Of a stretch of 64,000 nucleotides of DNA, positions 50,971 to 58,723 are shown piece after piece (position 1 is the stretch's first letter; each line of letters begins with the position of its first letter). Made by a program: the position numbers and the translations under genes. The notes beneath the pieces were generated by a model. The model saw only the letters and a program-made list of their open reading frames with translations. It ran no database searches and had not been told where the DNA came from. The DNA comes from Solimonas sp036405815 (GTDB lineage: Bacteria > Pseudomonadota > Gammaproteobacteria > Nevskiales > Nevskiaceae), in assembly GCA_036405815.1 (NCBI GenBank), contig DASWWX010000057.1:62001-126000 (forward strand). Direction: 5' to 3'.

Positions 50971-52179
50971 TCAGCCCAACGACATCACGCTGTTGAGCAG
51001 CAGGCGCACCAGCATCGTCTGACGCGTGACGCCGGTCTTGCAGAAGATTGAGCGCAGATGCGTGCGCGCGGTGTTGCGGCGCACGTTCATCTTCTCGGCG
51101 GCCTCGTCGAGCGTGAAGCCCTCGGCCAGCAGCAGCGCGAGCTGCGCTTCCATGCGTGTGAGGCCGAACAGGCGGCGCACCAGTTCCTGCGAGGGCTGGG
51201 CGGCGTTGGCCTCGGAATCGCGCAGGAACACCGCCGCGGCCGGGCGATGCTTGCTCTCGGAGTAGCGGCCGATCGGGATCGCGCGCACCAGCACGCCGAG
51301 CTTGCTGCGGCCGGAGGGGCGCGACACCGACATCGCTTCGACGACGGCGGAGGCATCGCCGCTGTTGTCGGCGATCGCCGCGCGGATCATGCGCTGCAGT
51401 TCACGGCCTTCCTGGCTGGACTCGACGCCGAGATTGGTGCCGGCGAGCCAGATGCCGTCCTTCTCGGCGAGGATGCGGCGCGCTTCCTGATTGGTCTCGA
51501 GAATCGCGCCGTTCTGGTCGAAGCTGACGATGCCCAGCAGCATGCGGTTGACCGTGCCGGCGAACAGCTGTCGTTCGGTCTCGAGGAAATCCAGGCGCGC
51601 GTGCAGCTGGATCGAGCGCTTCAGATGCGGGAGCAGGAAGCGCACCAGGCCCTTGTCGTCGGCCGAGAACGACTTGGAATCCTGCGAGCGCGTGATGCGC
51701 AGGCGGCATTCGATGCCGTCCTTGGTGTAGATGTCGGCGCCGAGCAGGTGACGCACGCCCAGCGGTTTCAGGTATTCGTGATAGATCGTGCTGTCGAGCC
51801 ATTGCTTGCCGATCAGTTCCTCGGCGGTCACGACCTCGCCTTCCTGCAACCGCACGAACGGATCGGTGGCAAAGAAGTGGCTTTCGTAGGACTCGACGCC
51901 CTGCGTCGTCACCGGCCCGGTGTTGATCATCACGCCGGTGCTGTCCTGCGAAGGCGGACGCAGGATCAGCGTGACGTGCCCGGCCTTGAGGTGATCGCGC
52001 AGCAGTTGCAGCGCCTGATTCCAGGGCGGGGATTCGGTGGGGCCGTCGTAGATCGCGCCGAGCAGCACGTCCAGCTTCGCCAGATCCACGGCCTTGGCGG
52101 CCAGAGGCGCAGGATGGCCGACCACCGCCTTGGGGGCGGCTTTTGCGGCGCTGGCGGCAGTCGACTTCGCTGGCGGCAA
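50971..52179 (-). CDS. LuxR-family transcriptional regulator, TeiR-like
   Basis: A 402-aa regulator: N-terminal sensor region (about 30-250), a PAS-like segment (FAGTVNRMLLGIVSFDQNGAILETNQEA) and a C-terminal LuxR helix-turn-helix (MEAQLALLLAEGFTLDEAAEK followed by NTARTHLRSIFCKTGV). Size and layout resemble TeiR, the LuxR-type activator of steroid degradation in Comamonas testosteroni, but I cannot show orthology. A TTG at 52179 with CAGGAG upstream is taken as start; the ATG at 52386 would add a region unlike protein. Divergent from ketosteroid isomerase across about 230 bp. Confidence 0.83.
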   Translation of the reverse strand: MPPAKSTAASAAKAAPKAVVGHPAPLAAKAVDLAKLDVLLGAIYDGPTESPPWNQALQLLRDHLKAGHVTLILRPPSQDSTGVMINTGPVTTQGVESYESHFFATDPFVRLQEGEVVTAEELIGKQWLDSTIYHEYLKPLGVRHLLGADIYTKDGIECRLRITRSQDSKSFSADDKGLVRFLLPHLKRSIQLHARLDFLETERQLFAGTVNRMLLGIVSFDQNGAILETNQEARRILAEKDGIWLAGTNLGVESSQEGRELQRMIRAAIADNSGDASAVVEAMSVSRPSGRSKLGVLVRAIPIGRYSESKHRPAAAVFLRDSEANAAQPSQELVRRLFGLTRMEAQLALLLAEGFTLDEAAEKMNVRRNTARTHLRSIFCKTGVTRQTMLVRLLLNSVMSLG

Positions 52180-52411
52180 GGGGCTCTCCTGCTTCCTCTG
52201 CGGCGACCTTTGGCGGTCGTCCGCTCGGGGGTGGATGGCGGAACCCTGAACGGGCTTCTTCGAATTAGCGAGCGTCTTTCGCAAACGCCCGGCCGGAGTA
52301 TAGGGGAACTCCCTCAGGACGTGCAGCGGGTGTCGTCTGTCCGGACGATTTGGCGGTGCGGGGGCTGGCCGAACATGCGGGCACACCCATTCAAGACGAC
52401 GAGGAGACGCC

Positions 52412-52804
52412 GTGCCGACCGAGCAGCAGATGAAGGCCGCAATGCAGGCCTATATCGATACCTATAACAATCAGGACCTTGAAGGCCTGGTCGCGCTCTA
52501 CGCCGAGGAGTCGACGGTGGAAGACCCGGTCGGCAGCCCCCTCAAGGTCGGCAAGCCGGCGGTGCGCGCGTTCTACCAGATGGCGATGAAGAGCGGTGCC
52601 AAGCTGCGTCTGGCCGCGCCGATCCGGGCCTCGCACGGCAGCGCTGCGGCGATGGCCTTCGACGTCGTGTTGAACATGCCGCAGGGTGACGGGGTCGGCA
52701 AGGCCGAGATTCACGTCATCGACGTGATGACCTTCGACGAGGCCGGCAAATTCACGTCGATGAAGGCCTACTGGGGCCGCAGCGACATGGAAATGCTGAA
52801 GTAG
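52412..52804 (+). CDS. ksi: Steroid delta5-isomerase (ketosteroid isomerase)
   Basis: A 130-aa NTF2-fold enzyme that converts 3-oxo-delta5-steroids to delta4-isomers by proton transfer. The three catalytic residues are in place: Y14 (oxyanion hole), D38 in TVEDPVGS (general base) and D104 in HVIDVMTF (oxyanion hole). This matches the Comamonas and Pseudomonas enzymes in length and spacing. The GTG at 52412 has GAGGAG upstream. It is divergent from the TeiR-like regulator and followed 69 bp later by a TonB receptor. Confidence 0.93.
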   Translation: MPTEQQMKAAMQAYIDTYNNQDLEGLVALYAEESTVEDPVGSPLKVGKPAVRAFYQMAMKSGAKLRLAAPIRASHGSAAAMAFDVVLNMPQGDGVGKAEIHVIDVMTFDEAGKFTSMKAYWGRSDMEMLK

Positions 52805-52873
52805 AAATCCTGAAGCGATGAAGACGGCGCGTCGCCAGTCGGGCGGCGCGAACCGTGGCCGCGGGGGAGAACC

Positions 52874-55426
52874 ATGCGAGCCGGACGATGGATGCAGGGC
52901 GCGGTGCTGTTGCTGTCGGCAACCGCGGGGGTCGCGCAGGACGAGTCTGGTATCGAGTCCGCGCGGGCCGACGATGCCGCACGGTCGGCGCCGATGCTGG
53001 ATTCGATTCCGGTCGAGCCGATGCGCGTCGAGGCGCCGGCCGAGCCGGCGTCGCCGTCGGCCAGCGCGCAGCTGGAAGAGATTGTGGTCACCGCGCAGAA
53101 GCGCGTCGAGTCGCTGCAGGAGACGCCGATCTCGATCCAGGCCTTCAATGCCGAGAAGCTGAGCCTGCGCGGCATCGAAGGGCTGGCGGACCTGGCCGTG
53201 CAGGCGCCGGGGCTGACGATCGAGCCGTTCCCCACGCACAACGCCACGCTGCGCCTGTTCATCCGCGGCGTCGGCCTGGGCGATGCGCAGTTGACGCAGG
53301 ACCCGGCGGTGGGCGTGTATCTCGACGGCGTCTACATCGCGCGCTCGGTGGGCCTGGCGCTGGATGTGGCCGACCTGCAGCGCATCGAAGTGCTGCGCGG
53401 GCCGCAGGGCACGCTGTACGGGCGCAACACCACCGGCGGTGCGATCAACCTGGTCACGCGCCGGCCGCTGACCGACGCGTTCACGATGGAACACAAGCTG
53501 ACGTTCGGTGAGCGCGGCTTGCTGTTCGGGCGCAGCAGCTTCAACGTGCCGGTGAACGACGACCTGGCGTTCCGCCTGGCCTTGCTCGGCAGCCGCAAGG
53601 ACGGCTACGTCGAGAACACCGGCCCCGGCGGCGACTTCGGCGATCGCCAGGAGTTTGCGCTGCGCTTCGATACGCGCTGGACCCCGACCTACTGGCTGAC
53701 GGCCGACTACGCCTACGACCGCAGCGACATGGATTACCACAACTACCTGTTCCAGGCGGTGCAGCGGCCGAACGCCGACAAGGGCGAGGCGGAGCTGTTC
53801 AAGGGCTTTGCGCAGACGCAGTCGATCTACGCGACGAACCGGCTGGATCGCCTCTCGTCCGGGCCGCCGCTGGAGGAATCCGGTACCCAGGTCGACGGTC
53901 ACGCGCTGACGCTGACCGCGCTGCTTGGCACGCAGGAGCTGAAGTACATCGGGGCCTATCGAGAGCTGACGGATCGCGAGTACGCCGATCTGGGCGGCGG
54001 CGCGGGATCGCTGCGCTATCGGCTCGACAGCCATGTCTACGACGGTCCGGCCGCGGACCGCGCCAACGGCGGACCGACGCCGCTGGTGATCCCGACCGTG
54101 ACGCAGTCGCAGTGGTCGCACGAGCTGCAACTCAGCGGGCGGCTGTTCGACGACTCGTTCAAGTACATCGTCGGTGCGTTCCAGTTCAGCGAGGAGGCCA
54201 CGGAAGACCGTCACCGCCTCAACCACCAGTTCAGCACCGCGATCGGGCCGGATGCGGTGACGCGACTGCTGGCGGTGCTGCCGGCCAACCTCGGCGCGCA
54301 GCTGCTGTCGCTGGCGGCGCCGCGTCTGGTGAACCTGGTCGATCTGCGCTGGGACATCGAGAACGAGGCGCGCGCCTACTTCGCGCAGGGCACCTGGTCG
54401 CCGACGTTCCTCGACGAGCGCCTGCACCTGACGGTCGGCTACCGGCGCTCCGAGGACGAGCGCCGCACGGTCAAGTTCCGCATCAGCGACACCTACGTCG
54501 AGGGCGATCTGCTGGGCAGCGGCGTCGGCACCGCGTTCCTGCTGAGCAGCGGCGAGATGTTCGACGACGTCGCCGCCGCGCGTCGATTCCAGGACGATTC
54601 CTGGGCCCACATCGCCGCCTACGATCTGACGCCGTCGCTGCACGTCTACGCCAAGCGCGTCGAGGCCTACAAGAGCGGCGGCTTCAACGTGCGCGATCCC
54701 AACGTCTCGGGCACGACCGACGAGAGCGGGTTCGGCATCGGTTACGTCGACGGCTTCGAGCCCGAGTACGTGCAGTCCAACGAGGCCGGCTTCAAGAGCG
54801 AGTGGTTCGGCCGGCGTCTGCGCTTCAACGCCAATGCGTTCGACGCCGACTACACGAACATGCAGATCAACTTCCTGATCCCCGGCACGATCTCGGATAC
54901 CAAGACGCGCAACGCCGGCAAGGCGCGGCTGCGCGGCGCCGAGGTCGAGACGACCTGGCTCGTGCACGAGAACCTGATCCTGTCCGGCGACTATGCGTAT
55001 CTCGACGCGCGCGTCACCGACGTGCGCGATGCCGACGGCAACAATGTCGCGCACCAGTTCCCGTTCCAGTCGGCGCCGCGCCATTCCTGGGTGCTGGCGG
55101 CGGACTGGACGCTGTGGCGCGCCGGCTGGGGCGAGCTGCGCGCGTACACGACCTACAACCACGTCGATCGCCGCAGCGGCCTCAACCTGCCGGGCCGCGA
55201 GGGCCTGACCTTCCTGCCGGCGTATTCGCTGGTCAATGCGCGGATCGGCGCCTACGGCATCCGCGCCGGCGAGCGCGGCTCGCTCGACATCGCGCTGTGG
55301 GGCCGCAACCTCGCCGACGAGGAATACCCGATCGCTGCGATCGACAACCTGCCGCATGCCGACCGCGCCGTGTACTGGGGCGAGCCGCGCACGCTGGGGC
55401 TCGATCTCGTCTATCGCTTCCACTGA
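52874..55426 (+). CDS. TonB-dependent outer-membrane receptor
   Basis: An 850-aa receptor: signal peptide, an N-terminal extension, TonB box LEEIVVTAQKR (about 55-70), plug domain with RLFIRGVGLGD and RNTTGGAINLVTRRP, then a 22-strand-type barrel ending in LGLDLVYRF. No STN domain. The CirA-type sequence is typical of receptors that import organic substrates in alphaproteobacteria and steroid degraders. Placed between ketosteroid isomerase and a CMD-like gene, it is a good candidate for steroid uptake. No Fur box was found near it. Confidence 0.9.
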   Translation: MRAGRWMQGAVLLLSATAGVAQDESGIESARADDAARSAPMLDSIPVEPMRVEAPAEPASPSASAQLEEIVVTAQKRVESLQETPISIQAFNAEKLSLRGIEGLADLAVQAPGLTIEPFPTHNATLRLFIRGVGLGDAQLTQDPAVGVYLDGVYIARSVGLALDVADLQRIEVLRGPQGTLYGRNTTGGAINLVTRRPLTDAFTMEHKLTFGERGLLFGRSSFNVPVNDDLAFRLALLGSRKDGYVENTGPGGDFGDRQEFALRFDTRWTPTYWLTADYAYDRSDMDYHNYLFQAVQRPNADKGEAELFKGFAQTQSIYATNRLDRLSSGPPLEESGTQVDGHALTLTALLGTQELKYIGAYRELTDREYADLGGGAGSLRYRLDSHVYDGPAADRANGGPTPLVIPTVTQSQWSHELQLSGRLFDDSFKYIVGAFQFSEEATEDRHRLNHQFSTAIGPDAVTRLLAVLPANLGAQLLSLAAPRLVNLVDLRWDIENEARAYFAQGTWSPTFLDERLHLTVGYRRSEDERRTVKFRISDTYVEGDLLGSGVGTAFLLSSGEMFDDVAAARRFQDDSWAHIAAYDLTPSLHVYAKRVEAYKSGGFNVRDPNVSGTTDESGFGIGYVDGFEPEYVQSNEAGFKSEWFGRRLRFNANAFDADYTNMQINFLIPGTISDTKTRNAGKARLRGAEVETTWLVHENLILSGDYAYLDARVTDVRDADGNNVAHQFPFQSAPRHSWVLAADWTLWRAGWGELRAYTTYNHVDRRSGLNLPGREGLTFLPAYSLVNARIGAYGIRAGERGSLDIALWGRNLADEEYPIAAIDNLPHADRAVYWGEPRTLGLDLVYRFH

Positions 55427-55450
55427 CGCCTTACGCCACCGGAGTCCGCC

Positions 55451-55927
55451 ATGCCGCGCATCGATGTCGCCGACGATCTGGGAAGCTGGATGCAGCTCGC
55501 GCCGGATCGCGGTGAAGGCCTGATCGCCTTCAGCCAGGCCGTCTACGGCAAGAGCACGCTACCGATGCGCGAACGCGAGCTGGCGCGCATGCGCATTGCC
55601 CAGATCAACGAATGCGAGGTCTGCCGCAACGCGCGGCAAGGGCAGGGCGCGGCGCATGGCGTCGACGAGGCGCTGTATGCCAACGCTGCGCACTGGCGCA
55701 CGCACGCGGGCTACAGCGCGCGCGAGCAGCTGGCGGCGGAATTCGCCGAGCGTTTCGCGCAGGATCACGTCGCGATGCGCGCGGATGAGGCGTTCTGGAT
55801 ACGGCTGCGCGCTGCCTATTCCGATGCCGAGATCGTTGAGCTGGGCCTGTGCTGCGCGCTGTGGCTCGGCGCCGGCCGGCTGCAGCGCGTGCTCGACGTT
55901 GGCCAGAGCTGTCAGCTCGTGCTGTGA
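55451..55927 (+). CDS. Carboxymuconolactone decarboxylase family protein
   Basis: A 158-aa helical protein of the AhpD/CMD superfamily. The short motif ECEVCRNAR, with a CxxC pair following a Glu, is the catalytic site of AhpD-like peroxidases; no His is visible just after it. It may be a redox or decarboxylase-type enzyme, and its closest context is the steroid block. It follows the TonB receptor by 24 bp and precedes a strong terminator. Function not fixed. Confidence 0.85.
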   Translation: MPRIDVADDLGSWMQLAPDRGEGLIAFSQAVYGKSTLPMRERELARMRIAQINECEVCRNARQGQGAAHGVDEALYANAAHWRTHAGYSAREQLAAEFAERFAQDHVAMRADEAFWIRLRAAYSDAEIVELGLCCALWLGAGRLQRVLDVGQSCQLVL

Positions 55928-55970
55928 GCGGCGGCTGCGCGATCCGGTTCAGACCCGGATCGCGAGCATG

Positions 55971-55999
55971 AAAAACGCCCGCATCGAGCGGGCGTTCTT
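55971..55999. terminator. Bidirectional intrinsic terminator
   Basis: A 9-bp stem AACGCCCGC / GCGGGCGTT with a 5-nt loop. On the minus strand it is followed by TTTTT, so it ends the kshA transcript; on the plus strand a short CTTGTT follows, ending the isomerase-receptor unit. Confidence 0.85.
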
Positions 56000-56045
56000 G
56001 TTGCGGCCTCTGATGTCTGGACGCTGACGCTTCTGGTGTCGGCAC

Positions 56046-57128
56046 TCAGGCCGCCTTGCTCTCCGGCGCGCCTTCCATGCCGCGCGCCAGGTGAATGCCT
56101 TCGCATTGCTTGAGGAACTCGCCGCGCTGCGCACGCGGGTTATAGAACTGCTTGTACCAGATGCGCTGCTTCAGGAACGCGCCGTCGCCCTGCACGAACA
56201 GGCCCTTGAAGCAGGGCTTCTTGTGCTTCCACACCTCGAAGTCCTGCGCGAACGCGGCCAGCGCCATCGTCTGGTACTGGCGCGCGATCTCGATGTCCTG
56301 TTCGTTGGCCACCGCCTGCCCGGTCGGCGACTTCACCATCAGGCCGTGCCAGACGTAGGCGGTGCCGTCTTCCACCGGCGTGTGCGCGATGAAGATGTAG
56401 GAGTCGTGCGTGCCGCGCATCTTGGTGATCAGGATGCTCGGACCGTGGTAGACCGCCTCGGTCTCCAGCAGCGGGCCGTCGGCCGTGGTCAGCGTGCGGT
56501 GACCGCCGCCCATGCGCTGCGTGGCGACGTGGCCGCGGAATTCGTTCTCGAAGTACTTGGTGATCGAGCCGTGCACCGGGCCGAAGTGGGCGACGTCGGT
56601 GATGTTGTCGACGATCTCCTGCGTGTGGCAATTGACGATGCCGAGATCGTCGAAGGCGATCGGCACCCAGGCCGCATCCTTCAGCTCCGGGATGACTGGC
56701 ACGTCGTAGTCGGGCTCGCCGCCTTCCGGGTCGTGCCAGACGAACACCGCGCCCATGTGCTCCTCGACCTTCCAGGCGCGCACCTTGGCGGCCGGCGGAA
56801 TCGGGCCGCTGGAGTAGGGGATGTGGTTGCACTTGCCGTCCGGACCGAAGCGCCAGGCATGGTAGGGGCAGCGGATCGAGTCGCCTTCCACCGGGCCGTC
56901 CTGCGCGACGTACGAGGTGCTGTTGCGCGCCAGGTGCGTGCCCATGTGCGGGCAGTAGGCGTCGAGCAGGATCACCTTGCCGCTCTGCTTGCCGCGGTAC
57001 AGCGCGAACTCCTGGCCAAAGAACTTCACGCCCTGCGGCTTGTCGGTGATCTTGGACGACTCGCCGATCATGAACCAGCCGCGCGGAAACGTGAATTCGC
57101 CGAGGCCGTATTCCTTGGAAGTTGCCAT
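56046..57128 (-). CDS. kshA: 3-ketosteroid 9alpha-hydroxylase oxygenase subunit (KshA)
   Basis: A 360-aa Rieske oxygenase that 9alpha-hydroxylates 3-ketosteroids; with delta1-dehydrogenation this opens ring B. Rieske ligands are C59, H61, C87 and H90 (CPHMGTH and CPYHAW); the mononuclear site is NITDVAHFGPVH, the KshA-type NxxDxxHx4H. ATG 57128 (MATSKEYG) has a GGAG 9 nt upstream; an in-frame ATG at 57146 is possible. Divergent from the HsaA-like gene. The reductase KshB is not in the window. Confidence 0.9.
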   Translation of the reverse strand: MATSKEYGLGEFTFPRGWFMIGESSKITDKPQGVKFFGQEFALYRGKQSGKVILLDAYCPHMGTHLARNSTSYVAQDGPVEGDSIRCPYHAWRFGPDGKCNHIPYSSGPIPPAAKVRAWKVEEHMGAVFVWHDPEGGEPDYDVPVIPELKDAAWVPIAFDDLGIVNCHTQEIVDNITDVAHFGPVHGSITKYFENEFRGHVATQRMGGGHRTLTTADGPLLETEAVYHGPSILITKMRGTHDSYIFIAHTPVEDGTAYVWHGLMVKSPTGQAVANEQDIEIARQYQTMALAAFAQDFEVWKHKKPCFKGLFVQGDGAFLKQRIWYKQFYNPRAQRGEFLKQCEGIHLARGMEGAPESKAA

Positions 57129-57463
57129 GCTGTTTCGCTCCGTCATGTCCGCGTTCGGCGCGGCATGCTCATTGATTGTTCCGCTGATTGTTGCTGTGCG
57201 GATCGGTGTCCGCAGTGACGGCGCCAGTGTGGGAACGGGAAAGGGGGCTTACATCACCCGTTTGAGTGAATCTGTCGGTCGGGCGCGGCCGTAATCAAGT
57301 CGAGATGTTCGACATGCGGCGAGTGTCGTGCGAGCGCAGCGCCAGAGTCACCAGTTCGGACGATGCTTGCCCTTCGCTTTTCTGTGAAAAAGCCGTACCT
57401 GAATCCATCCGTTCTGCCGATGGCAGGACGTCCCCATCCCCACGTGCCCGGCAAGGAGAAACC
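57129..57463. promoter_or_regulatory. 335-bp divergent region between kshA and the tesA2/hsaA-like gene
   Basis: No gene. It must carry both promoters. The one dyad that stands out is GTCGA-GATGT-TCGAC at 57300-57314, a 5-bp inverted repeat in a spot suited to an operator; an AT-richer stretch (GCTTTTCTGTGAAAAAG, about 57375) lies closer to the plus gene. An AAGGAG ribosome-binding site at about 57453 serves that gene. Nothing else was recognised. Confidence 0.4.
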
Positions 57464-58660
57464 ATGCCCGCCCAAGCCCAGAAGACCACCGCCCTCGTCA
57501 CACCGGACATGCTGGTGCAACGTGCCCGCGATCTGGTTCCGAAACTGAAGGAGCGTGCCGGCAAGGCCGAGGCCGATCGCAAACTGCCGGCGGAGACCAT
57601 CGCCGACATGCAGGCGGCCGGTCTGTTCGATGTGCTCAAGCCCAAGCAGTACGGCGGCTTCGAGATGGACCCGCAGGTGTTCTACGACGTGCAGATGACG
57701 CTGGCCGAAGGCTGCATGTCCACCGCCTGGGTCTATGGCGTCGTCGGTGTCCACAACTGGCAGATCGCGCTGTTCGACCCGCGCGCGGCTGAGGATGTGT
57801 TCGGCAAGAACGAGAAGACGCTGATCGCCTCGACCTACATGCCCAAGGGCCAGGTCACGCCGGTCGAAGGCGGCTTCAAGTTCAGCGGTCGCTGGGGCTT
57901 CTCCTCCGGCATCGACCATTGCGACTGGGTTTTTCTCGGTGGCCTGATCTTCAACCAGGGCCAGCCGCCGGAGTACCGCACCTTCCTGCTGCCGAAGTCC
58001 GACTACGAGGTCGTCGACACCTGGCATGTGATGGGCCTGAAGGGCACCGGCTCCAAGGACATCGTCGTCAAGGATGTGTTCGTGCCGGAGTACCGCACCC
58101 ACAAGGCCAGCGACGGCTTCATGGGCACCAATCCGGGCCGCGACACCTTCACTGCCGATCTGTACAAGCTGCCGTTCGGCCAGATCTTCGTGCGTGCCGT
58201 CTCGACGGCGGCGATCGGCGGTCTGCAGGGCGCGCTCGACACGTTCCTGGATTTCGCCAAGGTCCGCGTCGGCGACATGGGCAACAAGACCTCGGAACAG
58301 GCGCCGGCGCAGCTGGCCGCGTCCGAGGCGGCGGTTGCGGTCGACGAGATGAAGCTGGTGCTGAACCGCAACTTCAGCGTGCTGCAGACCAAGATCCGCA
58401 ACAAGCAGCCGCTGGACGACATCAATCAGCGCCTGCTGTTCCGCCACCAGGCCTCGCAGGTGGTCGAGCGTTGCGCCAAGCACGCCTACCAGCTGTTCTC
58501 GGCCTGCGGCGGTCGCGGCATCTTCCTCGACTTCCCGCTGCACCGGTACATGACCGACATCATGGCCGCGCGCGGTCACTACGCGAACAACCCGGAACAG
58601 TTCGGCCGCAACTTCGGCGGCGTGCTGCTGGGTCGCGAGAACACGGATTACTTTATTTAA
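57464..58660 (+). CDS. tesA2: Flavin-dependent 3-HSA hydroxylase, oxygenase component (TesA2/HsaA)
   Basis: A 398-aa flavin monooxygenase of the acyl-CoA-dehydrogenase fold that hydroxylates the phenolic ring A (3-HSA to 3,4-DHSA) using reduced flavin. Family blocks: GGFEMDPQVFYDVQMTLAEG, FSGRWGFSSGIDHCDW, VMGLKGTGSKDIVVKDVFVP and the C-terminal CGGRGIFLDFPLHRYMTD. The ATG at 57464 has AAGGAG upstream. It needs a flavin reductase (TesA1/HsaB) that is not nearby. The kstD gene follows 63 bp later on the same strand. Confidence 0.88.
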   Translation: MPAQAQKTTALVTPDMLVQRARDLVPKLKERAGKAEADRKLPAETIADMQAAGLFDVLKPKQYGGFEMDPQVFYDVQMTLAEGCMSTAWVYGVVGVHNWQIALFDPRAAEDVFGKNEKTLIASTYMPKGQVTPVEGGFKFSGRWGFSSGIDHCDWVFLGGLIFNQGQPPEYRTFLLPKSDYEVVDTWHVMGLKGTGSKDIVVKDVFVPEYRTHKASDGFMGTNPGRDTFTADLYKLPFGQIFVRAVSTAAIGGLQGALDTFLDFAKVRVGDMGNKTSEQAPAQLAASEAAVAVDEMKLVLNRNFSVLQTKIRNKQPLDDINQRLLFRHQASQVVERCAKHAYQLFSACGGRGIFLDFPLHRYMTDIMAARGHYANNPEQFGRNFGGVLLGRENTDYFI

Positions 58661-58723
58661 GACGTCCTGTCCAAGCCGGCGCCATCCCTGGTGCCGCTTT
58701 TCAAAACAAGCGGAAGCGCAGAT

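Noticed and set aside
52391..55423. Open frame of about 1010 codons on the minus strand
   Set aside because: Antisense of ksi and the TonB receptor; no domain recognisable.
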